A program made the translations under genes and the position numbers. A stretch of 64,000 nucleotides of DNA, taken from assembly GCA_001898625.1 (NCBI GenBank), contig MKUP01000026.1, positions 124,001 through 188,000 on the forward strand. The letters run 5' to 3'. The notes below the pieces were generated by a model that saw only the letters and a list, made by a program, of their open reading frames with translations, did not search any database and had not been told where the DNA came from. Positions 1 through 7,711 of the stretch are shown here, in pieces (position 1 is the stretch's first letter; each line of letters begins with the position of its first letter). Source of the DNA: Burkholderiales bacterium 67-32 (GTDB taxonomy: Bacteria; Pseudomonadota; Gammaproteobacteria; Burkholderiales; Burkholderiaceae_B).

Positions 1-2
1 GC

Positions 3-563
3 CTGGAGGTCGTGCTGACCTACCTGGCGCAACTGGCCTTCTCGGCGGACTTCCGCACGATCAATCCTCCGTATGCGGGCAACAGCTACGCGCTCGGTCC
101 CGTGACCCTGCCCATGGCGCGGCTGGCCGCCTTCGGCGTGGCGGTGGCGCTGACACTGGGCATGTGGCTGTTCCTGCTGCACAGCCGGCTGGGCCGCGCC
201 ATCCGCGCCACCGCGCAGAACCTGGTGGCGGCGCGACTCTATGGCGTGGAGCCGCGTCATCTCTATGCCGTCACGTTCGGACTGGGCCTCGCGCTGGCCG
301 GCGCGGCCGGCGGCCTGTACGGAACGGTCTCGCAGATCAATCCCTACATCGGGGCCACGCTGACCGCGAAGTGCTTCGCCATTTCCATCATCGGCGGATT
401 GGACAATCCGCTGGGGGTCCTGGTCGGCGGGTTGTTCCTGGGCATCATCGAATCGCTCACCACGCTGTACGTGGGGCCGACGTTCGCCGACGTCGCCAGC
501 TTCGGCATCCTGGTGCTGGTGCTGTTCCTGCGGCCCAGCGGCCTCCTTGGCAGAGCGGCATGA
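3..563 (+). CDS. livH: LivH-type branched-chain amino acid ABC transporter permease (5' truncated by window)
   Basis: The reading frame is open from the first bases, so the true start lies upstream and only about the last 187 residues are seen. The product is an inner-membrane permease of the LivH family. Several hydrophobic helices are visible, with a cytoplasmic loop (RAIRATAQN) that normally contacts the ATPase. The Gly-rich helix IIGGLDNPLGVLVGG, conserved in LivH/LivM, follows. Its stop overlaps the next gene in an ATGA, the first of three such overlaps in this operon. The substrate cannot be deduced, because the binding protein is not in the window. Confidence 0.93.
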   Translation: MEVVLTYLAQLAFSADFRTINPPYAGNSYALGPVTLPMARLAAFGVAVALTLGMWLFLLHSRLGRAIRATAQNLVAARLYGVEPRHLYAVTFGLGLALAGAAGGLYGTVSQINPYIGATLTAKCFAISIIGGLDNPLGVLVGGLFLGIIESLTTLYVGPTFADVASFGILVLVLFLRPSGLLGRAA

Positions 564-1507
564 ACACCCGGCGCGCGATCCTGGCACTGGTCGCGCTGGT
601 GGCGTTGGCCGGCGTGCCCTGGTACGGCTCGGACGTACTGGTGCAGTTCGGCATCAACACGCTGTTGCTGGCCGTGTTGGCCCAGGGCTGGAACATCATC
701 GGCGGGTATGCCGGCTATGCGTCCTTCGGCAATTCGGTGTTCTATGGCCTGGGTAGCTATGGCGTAGCCATCGCCATGGTGCAGTGGGAATTGCCCTTCG
801 CGGCAGGACTGGCGCTGGGCGTGGTGTTCGCGGTGGCCTTCGCGCTGCTGCTGGGCATGCCGGTGCTGCGCCTGCGCGGCCACTACTTTGCCATCGCCAC
901 GCTCGCACTGGCGCAAGTTATGACGGCCATCGTTTCCAACATCGAACTGGCCGGCCAGAACATCGGGCTGGTCCTGCCGCCGCTGAACAACGACCCGCTG
1001 TTCTACGAATTGTCGCTGGGGCTGCTGGCGCTGGCCACGCTGACCGTCGCGTGGCTGACGCGCAGCAAATTCGGTTTCGGCCTGATCGCGATCCGGGAGA
1101 ACGAAGAGGGCGCGGCCGTCATGGGCGTGAACACCACCCTCTACAAAGTGGCGGCGTTCGCGCTGTCGGGCGTGTTCAGCGCGCTGGCCGGCGGTATCCA
1201 TGCCTACTGGATCACGTTCCTGGATCCGGAAAGCGCTTTCGACATCAGCCTGAACGTCAAGATGATCATCATGGCCGTGTTCGGCGGTGCGGGCACGGTG
1301 CTCGGTCCCGTCGTCGGCGCCTTTTCCCTGTCGGCCATATCCGAGTTGCTGTCCAGCGAAATCACCAGCGTCGCGGGCCTGTTTTTCGGCATGGTCATCG
1401 TCGCGGCGGTGGTGCTGATGCCTCGCGGGTTGGCCGATGTGCTGCGCCGCTACCGTAAATCGGGATGGCGCTACTTCATCGAAAACATCCGGATGCACAG
1501 GCTATGA
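560..1507 (+). CDS. livM: LivM-type branched-chain amino acid ABC transporter permease
   Basis: This 315-residue membrane protein is the second permease of the heterodimer. The ATG at 560 is chosen because it overlaps the livH stop as ATGA and begins a typical hydrophobic first helix ([18 protein letters not shown]). Family hallmarks are the [17 protein letters not shown] region, the [17 protein letters not shown] helix and the cytoplasmic loop [16 protein letters not shown] that docks on LivG/LivF. The stop overlaps livG by four bases, which indicates translational coupling. Confidence 0.93.
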   Translation: MNTRRAILALVALVALAGVPWYGSDVLVQFGINTLLLAVLAQGWNIIGGYAGYASFGNSVFYGLGSYGVAIAMVQWELPFAAGLALGVVFAVAFALLLGMPVLRLRGHYFAIATLALAQVMTAIVSNIELAGQNIGLVLPPLNNDPLFYELSLGLLALATLTVAWLTRSKFGFGLIAIRENEEGAAVMGVNTTLYKVAAFALSGVFSALAGGIHAYWITFLDPESAFDISLNVKMIIMAVFGGAGTVLGPVVGAFSLSAISELLSSEITSVAGLFFGMVIVAAVVLMPRGLADVLRRYRKSGWRYFIENIRMHRL

Positions 1508-2238
1508 CCGCCATCCTGGAAATCCGCAACGTCACGCGGCGCTTCGCCGGACTGGTGGCCGTGAACCAGGTCAGCTTCACGCTGGGCGAAGGAGAGATCC
1601 TTGGCTTGATAGGACCGAATGGCGCCGGCAAGACCACCTTGGTCAGCCTGATCAGCGGTACGCTCGCCCCCACGACGGGCGACATCCTGTACCAGGGCAA
1701 GCCGATCGGCCATCTGCCTGCCTACCGCCGGGCTCGCCAGGGCATCGGCCGGACGTTCCAGATCATGCGTCCCTTCCCGGGATTGTCCGTGCTGGACAAC
1801 GTCGCGGTGGGAGCGTTGTTCGGTCGCGATGGCGGCCAGCCCGACCTGGCCAAGGCCCGCGAGCAGGCCCGCGCCTGCCTGGATTTCGTCGGCCTGGGCC
1901 GTGCGGCGGGCCAGCGGGCCGACGAACTGGGCGGCCCTGGCCGCAAGCGGCTCGAACTGGCGAAGGCCCTGGCCATGCAGCCCCGGGTCTTGCTTTGCGA
2001 TGAAGTCATGGCCGGACTGAACCTGGTCGAGATCGACGAGGTCATCGAGGTGATCCGCAAGGTGCGCGCCACCGGCATCAGCGTGCTGGTCATCGAACAC
2101 GTCATCAAAGCCATCAAGAGCCTGTCGGACCGGCTGCTCGTGCTGCACCACGGTGAAAAGATCGCCGACGGGGCGCCCGCCGAGGTGCTGGCCAACGCCG
2201 AGGTGGTGCAGGCTTATCTGGGCAAGCAGCGCGCATGA
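1504..2238 (+). CDS. livG: LivG-type ABC transporter ATP-binding protein
   Basis: This 244-residue cytoplasmic ATPase energises the LivHM permease. Walker A is GPNGAGKTT (near residue 37). The signature region is atypical, [15 protein letters not shown] instead of the usual LPYGxQRRLEIARAL. Walker B is [11 protein letters not shown], where Val-Met replaces the usual Pro-x after the catalytic Glu, a form I associate with a LivG subgroup. The switch histidine is in VIEHV. Both ends overlap neighbours as ATGA. The signature variation suggests a subfamily rather than decay, since all catalytic residues remain. Confidence 0.92.
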   Translation: MTAILEIRNVTRRFAGLVAVNQVSFTLGEGEILGLIGPNGAGKTTLVSLISGTLAPTTGDILYQGKPIGHLPAYRRARQGIGRTFQIMRPFPGLSVLDNVAVGALFGRDGGQPDLAKAREQARACLDFVGLGRAAGQRADELGGPGRKRLELAKALAMQPRVLLCDEVMAGLNLVEIDEVIEVIRKVRATGISVLVIEHVIKAIKSLSDRLLVLHHGEKIADGAPAEVLANAEVVQAYLGKQRA

Positions 2239-2957
2239 GCGAGCCCGCAGAACCCCTCCTGATCGTCGAAGGTCTGAGCGCTGGCTATGACGAGCTGCCG
2301 GTGCTGCACGACATCAGCCTCGAAGTGCGGCGCGCCGAGATCGTGGCGCTGGTCGGCAGCAACGGCGCGGGCAAGACCACGCTGCTCAGGGCGCTCTCGC
2401 GCGTCCTGCCCAGCACCGGCAGCATCATCATGAACGGTCACCCGCTGGCCGGGGCCGAGCCCGACCAGGCCTTCGCTTGCGGGATGGTGCAGGTACCCGA
2501 AGGCCGGCAGCTATTCGACCGCATGACGGTCCAGGACAATCTGCTGATGGGCGCCTATCGGCGCAAGGCCAAGGCCGACATCGCGCGCGACCTGGACAAG
2601 GTCTACGGATTATTTCCGCGGCTGTCGGACAGACGCGGGCAACTGGCCGGCAGCATGTCCGGCGGCGAGCAGCAGATGTGCGCCATGGCCCGCGCGCTGA
2701 TGGCCGCGCCGGTGCTGATGATGATCGACGAAATGAGCCTGGGCCTCGCGCCGGTGGTGGTCGAGCAGTTGATGAGCGTATTGGCCGACATCCAGCGCGA
2801 GGGGGTGACGACGTTGCTGGTCGAGCAGGACATCCACCTGGCTTTGTCGACGGCTGATCGCGGCTATGTCATGGAGACGGGGCGGATTGTGCATAGCGGT
2901 TCCGCCAAGTCGCTGTTGACGGACGAGAAAGTCCGGCGGGCCTATCTGGGGGTTTGA
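2235..2957 (+). CDS. livF: LivF-type ABC transporter ATP-binding protein
   Basis: This 240-residue second ATPase of the transporter is the last gene of the operon. Walker A is GSNGAGKTT, the signature is SMSGGEQQMCAMARAL, Walker B is MMIDEMSLGLAP, and the H-loop region reads LVEQDIHLA, with Gln-Asp where many ABC proteins have His, as is normal for LivF. It overlaps livG as ATGA. A strong hairpin terminator begins 32 bases after the stop codon. Confidence 0.93.
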   Translation: MSEPAEPLLIVEGLSAGYDELPVLHDISLEVRRAEIVALVGSNGAGKTTLLRALSRVLPSTGSIIMNGHPLAGAEPDQAFACGMVQVPEGRQLFDRMTVQDNLLMGAYRRKAKADIARDLDKVYGLFPRLSDRRGQLAGSMSGGEQQMCAMARALMAAPVLMMIDEMSLGLAPVVVEQLMSVLADIQREGVTTLLVEQDIHLALSTADRGYVMETGRIVHSGSAKSLLTDEKVRRAYLGV

Positions 2958-2989
2958 GGGCGGGCCCGATGGCTGAGGCCCGCAAAGAG

Positions 2990-3023
2990 AAAAGGGCTAG
3001 CTGAAAAATCAGCTAGCCCTTTT
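2990..3023. terminator. Bidirectional intrinsic terminator between liv operon and tRNA-Pro
   Basis: Two perfectly complementary 15-base arms (2990-3004 and 3009-3023) flank an AAAA loop. The outer pairs are A-T, so transcripts from either strand end in a U run. It sits between the + strand liv operon and the 3' end of the - strand tRNA-Pro and can serve both. Confidence 0.88.
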
Positions 3024-3031
3024 GATTCATA

Positions 3032-3108
3032 TGGTCGGGGCGGCGGGATTCGAACTCGCGACCCTCTGCTCCCAAAGCAGATGCGCTACCAGGCTGCGCT
3101 ACGCCCCG
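3032..3108 (-). tRNA. tRNA-Pro (anticodon TGG)
   Basis: The reverse complement folds into a full cloverleaf of 77 nt with the CCA end encoded (3032-3034). The acceptor stem is CGGGGCG/CGCCCCG, discriminator A. The anticodon loop contains TTTGGGA, giving TGG. The T loop reads TTCGAAT. A shared terminator lies just past its 3' end. Confidence 0.96.
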
Positions 3109-3238
3109 ACGGACCCGCATTGTATCTCAAACTCGATCGTCATTTTTATTGCTAAATCCAGCACTTCAATGGCCGCCAGCCCGTACCCTGGGAGTCCAAA
3201 GAGGCATGGTGGGTAAGGATGGACAGGGCGGCTGGTTT

Positions 3239-3266
3239 GTCCGAAAAAAGACTACAAATTTCGGAC
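3239..3266. promoter_or_regulatory. Operator-like inverted repeat before a truncated gene
   Basis: Half-sites GTCCGAAA (3239-3246) and TTTCGGAC (3259-3266) are perfectly complementary, with a 12-base AT-rich spacer and centres 20 bases apart, about two helical turns. It ends 11 bases before an ATG with a GGAG ribosome-binding site. This geometry suits a dimeric antitoxin-type repressor. The binding protein is unknown. Confidence 0.5.
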
Positions 3267-3277
3267 GGAGATGACAG

Positions 3278-3427
3278 ATGAACGATCTCAAGGCTCAGAT
3301 CCTAGCCCACATGGACGCGGCCGCGCCCGGCCAAGTGTGGGCGCCGGCCGACTTTGCGGAGCGGCGACACTTGTCGTTGCGTTCATGTCCTTCTGGACAT
3401 GACGAACGACGACAAAAAGCCCGCTGA
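3278..3427 (+). pseudogene. 49-codon remnant resembling the N-terminus of an AbiEi/DUF6088 antitoxin
   Basis: The ATG follows a good ribosome-binding site (CGGAG). The first about 33 residues (MNDLKAQILAHMDAAAPGQV, then WAPADFAERRHLSL) resemble the start of AbiEi/DUF6088 winged-helix proteins, where a short helix precedes a G-x-V-F/W-x-x-x-D-F motif. These proteins are normally about 200 residues, but here the frame ends after 49 codons. An imperfect inverted repeat and then the brnA terminator replace the rest. An upstream inverted repeat is intact. I infer a decayed toxin-antitoxin gene. A genuine small protein is the alternative. Confidence 0.35.
3371..3415. repeat. Imperfect inverted repeat inside the gene remnant
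   Basis: The arm 3371-3390 is largely complementary to 3395-3415, including exact TTGTCGT/ACGACAA ends and an ATGTCC/GGACAT centre around a TTCT loop. One or two unpaired bases interrupt the arms. It begins where similarity to the antitoxin N-terminus stops, so it may mark a deletion or insertion junction. Confidence 0.5.
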
Positions 3428-3448
3428 GTAGGTTGACTTGCGGGCTTT
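3414..3448 (-). terminator. Intrinsic terminator of brnTA
   Basis: On the minus strand, AAAGCCCGC (3440-3448) pairs with GCGGGCTTT (3416-3424) around a 15-base loop, and a run of five T follows at 3418-3414. It lies about 40 bases after the brnA stop codon. Confidence 0.7.
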
Positions 3449-3488
3449 AGGCACAGCTCTTGCGAACTTGGCAGACTTACCATGTTTT

Positions 3489-3785
3489 CTACGTCTTTTG
3501 CACAAGATCCCGTGCTCGGTGATCGCGGAGCCAGTCCCGCAAGGCGTCATTCATCCGGGACTGCCAGCCAGGCCCGCTGGACTTGAACGCGTCCACGACC
3601 TCCTGATCGTAGCGGACCGTGAGCTGGACTTTCGTTTGGGCCGCGCGCGGGCGGCCCACTTTCCGCAGTTGCTTGAACTCCTGTTCGCCTAGCTCGTAGG
3701 TATCAGGGTCGGCGGCGATGCCGGCGTTGATCGCCGCATCCTCTTCTGGGGTGGGCATGATGAGCCCTTTCTTAAGCTTCGGCAT
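3489..3785 (-). CDS. brnA: BrnA-family antitoxin
   Basis: This 98-residue protein has the BrnA layout. A variable N-terminal part contains the toxin-binding strand (YELGEQEFKQLRKVGRP). A ribbon-helix-helix DNA-binding domain follows (QTKVQLTVRYDQEVVDAFKS, then GWQSRMNDALRDWL). BrnA neutralises BrnT and represses the operon. Its start overlaps the end of brnT by 14 bases, the usual toxin-first order of this type II system. A terminator follows 40 bases downstream. Confidence 0.88.
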   Translation of the reverse strand: MPKLKKGLIMPTPEEDAAINAGIAADPDTYELGEQEFKQLRKVGRPRAAQTKVQLTVRYDQEVVDAFKSSGPGWQSRMNDALRDWLRDHRARDLVQKT

Positions 3786-4038
3786 AAGCCTTCACCTCCC
3801 TGGAGTTCGCCTTGCGCAGGCTGATTACATGCATCACATCGCCACGCTGCGTGAACACGGCACAAAACAGGCGTTGCTCGATAACCGCATACCCGATCTC
3901 TCGGACTTCGCCATAGTCGTGCCGGGTATCAGGTTTCGACATCACTTCGGGCCAATCGATCCGGGTGGCGAGCGCCAGGGACACACCATGCTTGCGCTGG
4001 TTGATTTGGTCCTTGGCAGGATCGAATGTGATTTCCAT
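3772..4038 (-). CDS. brnT: BrnT-family ribonuclease toxin
   Basis: This 88-residue protein begins MEITFDPAKDQINQRKHGVS, the hallmark BrnT start (F-D-x-x-K-x-x-x-N-x-x-K-H-G-V-S). It continues with the R-x-x-G beta-sheet core (YGEVREIGYAVIEQRLFCAVF) and an R-K-A-N-x-R-E C-terminus. BrnT is a RelE-like mRNA-cleaving toxin. No ribosome-binding site precedes the ATG, and a consensus-like promoter lies so close that the mRNA may be leaderless. It is probably horizontally acquired, since the locus is more AT-rich than its surroundings. Confidence 0.9.
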   Translation of the reverse strand: MEITFDPAKDQINQRKHGVSLALATRIDWPEVMSKPDTRHDYGEVREIGYAVIEQRLFCAVFTQRGDVMHVISLRKANSREVKAYAEA

Positions 4039-4044
4039 TTAATT

Positions 4045-4073
4045 ATTGTAGCTACGAAATTAGGGGGTGGCAA
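4045..4073 (-). promoter_or_regulatory. Predicted brnTA promoter with overlapping palindrome
   Basis: On the minus strand a -35 box TTGCCA (4073-4068), a 17-base spacer and a -10 box TACAAT (4050-4045) form a near-consensus sigma-70 promoter. The palindrome GTAGCTAC overlaps the -10 box, and a near copy (GCAGCTAC) lies upstream near 4084-4091, plausible half-sites for BrnA autorepression. The predicted start of transcription falls at or next to the brnT ATG (4038). Confidence 0.6.
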
Positions 4074-4266
4074 TCTATTTTTGTAGCTGCAGGAACTACC
4101 CTTCCACAATCAGCAGCCCCGACTCGCCTTGTACCTGATGCCCGGTTCCCTCATTGCCCCGCCGGGCCGGAACGGCCGGCGCGCCGGGGTAATATCTTTC
4201 CATGCGGGCCAAGCCGCGTCCATCCGTCGGATGGGGCGCGGCGGCAGAATGGCCAAGGAGAGCTTC

Positions 4267-5772
4267 ATGAACGAACAAGGGACCCTGGATCGCCTGGAAC
4301 CGGGGATGGTGATTCCTTACGGCGGTAACCGGTATACGCGCGTGGACGCGGAGCTGGCGCGCGTCTTCCAGGCGGGCGACCGTCTGCTGGTGGTGCAGGA
4401 AAGCGGGGCGCTGCTGCGGATTCCGGGGCAGGTGGACGAGGTCGTCCGCGCCCGGGTGGGCGAGGCGCGCGAGGCCTTCGAGGCGCTGGCGCAGGTGCAG
4501 CCGGGCGCGGTGGACCGGTTCTACGAGACCTTTGCCGACGCGCTGGAGCGCGACGAGGTCTGGGCGCAGGTGGTGGCGGCCAACGACGAGGATCTGCGGC
4601 GTGCCCAGCAGCGGGGCCGTTCGACGACGCGGCTCAGGGTATCGGACAAGATGCGCGCCGCGATGATCGAGGGGCTGCGGGTTTGGCCGGGCCTGGCGGC
4701 GCAGGATGACCGGGTGCTGGGCCGGGTGGACCATGGCGATTGGCAGGTGGACGTGCTGCGGGTGCCGCTGGGCGTGGTGGCCTTCGTGTTCGAGGGCCGG
4801 CCGAACGTGCTGGTGGATGCCTGCGGTGTGCTGGCCAGCGGCAATACGGCGGTGCTGCGGATAGGCAGCGATGCGCTGGGCACGGCCAGCGCGCTGTTGC
4901 GTGGCGCGCTGCGGCCGTCGCTGGAGGCGGCGGGGTTGCCGCAGGGGGCGGTCAGTCTGGTGGAGGTCGAGGACCGCGCCGCGGGTTGGGCGATGTTCAG
5001 CGACAACCGGCTGGCGCTGGCGGTGGCGCGCGGGTCGGGCACGGCGGTGATGCAACTGAGCAGCGTGGCGCGGCAGGCCGGCGTGCCGGTCAGCGCGCAC
5101 GGCACGGGCGGTGCCTGGCTGGTGGCGGATCCCAGTGCGGACGGCGAGCGTTTCGAGCGCGCGGTGCGTCATTCGCTGGACCGCAAGGTCTGCAATACGC
5201 TGAACGTGTGCTGCATCGTGCGCGAGCGGGTGGCGGACCTGATGCCGCGTTTCCTGCGTGCCATCGACGAGGCGGGGGCGGCCCTGGCCGGGGCGCCGCG
5301 CCTGCATGTCACGCCTTCGGCACAGTCTGTCGTGCCGGCGGAGCTGTTCGAGCGCCGCACGCTGGTCCGCCGCGCGCAAGGCGATGTGGACGAGCCCTAT
5401 GCCAGCCTCTTGCCCGAAGCCCGGTTGGGGCAGGAATGGGAATGGGAAGAGACGCCGGAGCTGTCGCTGGTGGTAGTGGAGTCGGTGGACGAGGCGGTGG
5501 CGCTGTTCAACCGCTACAGCCCCCGTTTCGTGGCCAGCCTGATCGCCAGCGATCCGCAGGCGCACCAGCGTTTCCGGCTGCGCATCGATGCGCCGTTCGT
5601 GGGCGATGGTTTCACGCGGTGGGTGGATGGGCAGTATGCGCTGGGCAAGCCGGAGCTGGGGCTGTCGAACTGGGAGCACGGCCGTCTGCTGGGCCGAGGG
5701 GGCGTGCTGACGGGCGCCGACCTGGCCGCGGTGCGGCTGGTGGCGACCACCGCGCAGGAACAGCATCGCTAG
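4267..5772 (+). CDS. ProA-like aldehyde dehydrogenase (glutamate-5-semialdehyde dehydrogenase family)
   Basis: This 501-residue protein has an aldehyde dehydrogenase fold related to gamma-glutamyl phosphate reductase. Visible motifs are PLGVVAFVFEGRPNVLVDA (cofactor domain), the SGNTAVLRIGS loop, and the catalytic Cys309 in RKVCNTLNVCCIV, matching the VCN core of ProA. It is longer than canonical ProA (about 420), with an extra N-terminal roughly 60 residues and no proB nearby. It may therefore be a specialised paralogue. The start at 4267 is chosen for AAGGAG at 4255. The EamA gene follows after six bases. Confidence 0.8.
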   Translation: MNEQGTLDRLEPGMVIPYGGNRYTRVDAELARVFQAGDRLLVVQESGALLRIPGQVDEVVRARVGEAREAFEALAQVQPGAVDRFYETFADALERDEVWAQVVAANDEDLRRAQQRGRSTTRLRVSDKMRAAMIEGLRVWPGLAAQDDRVLGRVDHGDWQVDVLRVPLGVVAFVFEGRPNVLVDACGVLASGNTAVLRIGSDALGTASALLRGALRPSLEAAGLPQGAVSLVEVEDRAAGWAMFSDNRLALAVARGSGTAVMQLSSVARQAGVPVSAHGTGGAWLVADPSADGERFERAVRHSLDRKVCNTLNVCCIVRERVADLMPRFLRAIDEAGAALAGAPRLHVTPSAQSVVPAELFERRTLVRRAQGDVDEPYASLLPEARLGQEWEWEETPELSLVVVESVDEAVALFNRYSPRFVASLIASDPQAHQRFRLRIDAPFVGDGFTRWVDGQYALGKPELGLSNWEHGRLLGRGGVLTGADLAAVRLVATTAQEQHR

Positions 5773-5778
5773 ATCGCT

Positions 5779-6666
5779 GTGTCCAAACGTTCCCTGGATG
5801 CTGTCGCCGTCGCGATGCTCGTGCTGCTCTGCGCGAGCTGGGGCGGGCAGCAGGTCGCGGTCAAGATCGCGCTGCCCGATTTTCCGCCTTTCCTGCAGAT
5901 GGGCATACGCTCGGCGGGCGCCGGCCTGCTGGTACTGGTCTATTGCCTGGCCACGGGGCGGGGCAGGCTGTTCGCGCGCGATGGCACGCTGTGGCTGGGC
6001 TTGTTCTCCGGGCTGCTGTTCTCCAGCGAGTTCGTGCTCTTGTACCTGGGCCTGCAATGGACCGACGCCAGCCGTACCGCGCTGTTCCTGTACACGGCGC
6101 CGTTCTTCGTGGCGCTGGGGGCGACCTGGCTGCTGCCGTCGGAGCGCCTGCGCTGGCCGCAGTGGGCGGGGCTGGGCCTGTCGTTCTGTGGAACCGCCCT
6201 GGTGATGATGGGGGTTCCACGCGCGGCCACTTCGCCGCATGCCTGGCTGGGCGATCTGATGATCATCGGGGCGGCGGTGTTCTGGGCCGCGACGACGCTG
6301 GGCATCAAGGCGACGCGCCTGGCCACGGCGCCGCCCGAGAAGGTGCTGCTGTATCAGTTGGCGATGTCGGCCGTGATCGGGCTCGGCGCCGGCATGGCCA
6401 CCGGCGAATCGGTGCGCGGGCTGAACCTGGGGTCGGTGCTGGCGCTGACCTATCAGACGGTGTGGATCGCGGCCACGACCTTCCTGCTCTGGCTGCGGCT
6501 GTTGACGCTGTATCCGGCCAGCACGCTGCAGGCGGGGACGTCGATGTCGCCGCTGTTCGGCGTGGCCGCCGCGGCGCTGATCCTGCATGAACCGGTCGGG
6601 CCGATGTTCCTGCTGGCCGTGGCGCTGGTGGTGTCGGGGCTGGTGCTGGTGAACCGCCGGCGCTAG
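5779..6666 (+). CDS. EamA/DMT family transporter
   Basis: This 295-residue inner-membrane protein has about ten hydrophobic helices in two EamA repeats. The first begins LLCASWGGQQVAVKIAL and the second FWAATTLGIKATRLA, and the family motif around YTAPFFVALGATWLL closes the first repeat. DMT proteins usually export metabolites or amino acids. It starts with GTG six bases after the ProA-like gene, so the two are probably cotranscribed. It ends three bases before the convergent SMP-30 gene. Confidence 0.88.
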   Translation: MSKRSLDAVAVAMLVLLCASWGGQQVAVKIALPDFPPFLQMGIRSAGAGLLVLVYCLATGRGRLFARDGTLWLGLFSGLLFSSEFVLLYLGLQWTDASRTALFLYTAPFFVALGATWLLPSERLRWPQWAGLGLSFCGTALVMMGVPRAATSPHAWLGDLMIIGAAVFWAATTLGIKATRLATAPPEKVLLYQLAMSAVIGLGAGMATGESVRGLNLGSVLALTYQTVWIAATTFLLWLRLLTLYPASTLQAGTSMSPLFGVAAAALILHEPVGPMFLLAVALVVSGLVLVNRRR

Positions 6667-6669
6667 AGC

Positions 6670-7608
6670 CTAGCCGCCGGCTGCGCCCTGTGTGTTGACG
6701 TACAGGGCGTAGATGGACGTGCTGGCGGCCATGAACAGGCGGTTGCGGTGCCGGCCGCCGAAGCACAGGTTGGCGCAGCGCTCGGGAAGCGCGATGTGGC
6801 CGATGGCCTCGCCGTCCGGCGCGAACACGCGCACGCCGTCCAGTTCGTCGCTGCCCATGCCCCAGCCGCACCACAGGTTGCCGTTCACGTCCACGCGCAG
6901 GCCGTCGGGCGTGCCTGGTCCGGCATCGATGACGGCGCGCTGGTTGGACAGTTTCCTGTCGCCCGCCGTGACGTCGAAGGCCAGGATGCGGCGAGGCTTG
7001 GCACGAGACTCCACCACGTACAGCACGGATTCGTCGGGCGAGAAGGCCAGGCCGTTGGGGCTGGCTATGTCGCCGGCCACGACCTCGGCCAGGCCGGTGG
7101 CGGGGTCGAGCCGGTAGAGGTTGGACGGCAGTTCCTGCCGGGCGGGAAGCCCCTGGTAGTAGCCGGCGATGCCGAAGGGCGGATCGGAGAACCAGACCGT
7201 GCCGTCGGATTTGACGATGACGTCGTTGGGCGAGTTCAGCGGCTTGCCGTCGTGGCGGTCCATCAGCACGGTGACGGCGCCGTCGTGCTCGGTGCGGGTC
7301 ACCCGGCGGCCGCTGTGCTCGCAGGTGACCAGGCGGCCCTGCCGGTCGCGGGTCATGCCGTTGGCGTGGCCGGACGGCGAGCGGAAGACGCTGACCGCGC
7401 CGCTGATCTCGTCCCAGCGCATGACCCGGTCATTGGGGATGTCGCTCCAGAGCAGGTAGCGGCCGTCGCCGAACCAGACGGGCCCTTCGTTCCAGCGGCA
7501 ACCGGTGGCCAGGCGCTCGACCGCGGCCGACGGCAGCCGGTATGACTCGAACCGGGGGTCGAACGCGCGGACGGCGGGGTCGGGATAGCGCTGCGATGCT
7601 TGCCACAT
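6670..7608 (-). CDS. SMP-30/gluconolactonase family hydrolase
   Basis: This 312-residue six-bladed beta-propeller protein hydrolyses sugar or organic acid lactones in homologues. Metal-ligand motifs of the family are visible in order: CRWNEGPVW (Glu), LNSPNDVIV (Asn), ASPNGLAFSPD (Asn) and GTPDGLRVD (Asp). There is no signal peptide, so it is probably cytoplasmic. It lies 103 bases downstream of the second liv operon in the same direction and could be its last member. Confidence 0.87.
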   Translation of the reverse strand: MWQASQRYPDPAVRAFDPRFESYRLPSAAVERLATGCRWNEGPVWFGDGRYLLWSDIPNDRVMRWDEISGAVSVFRSPSGHANGMTRDRQGRLVTCEHSGRRVTRTEHDGAVTVLMDRHDGKPLNSPNDVIVKSDGTVWFSDPPFGIAGYYQGLPARQELPSNLYRLDPATGLAEVVAGDIASPNGLAFSPDESVLYVVESRAKPRRILAFDVTAGDRKLSNQRAVIDAGPGTPDGLRVDVNGNLWCGWGMGSDELDGVRVFAPDGEAIGHIALPERCANLCFGGRHRNRLFMAASTSIYALYVNTQGAAGG

Positions 7609-7711
7609 GGTGCCTCCTGGAGCGGGGCGCAGGTGGGGCGCGCCCGGACGCTTCGATTGTCGGTGATCGGAGCGCGGGCCGCCAGTCCGCCGCCATGGCG
7701 GGGGCCTTTTG

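Noticed and set aside
3032-4100. tRNA-Pro as the attachment site of a genomic island carrying brnTA
   Set aside because: The AT-rich patch lies on the 5' side of the tRNA, there is no integrase, and no copy of the tRNA 3' end was seen as a second attachment site.
4096-6588. 830-codon minus-strand open frame
   Set aside because: Antisense to the ProA-like and EamA genes, both with clear families and ribosome-binding sites.
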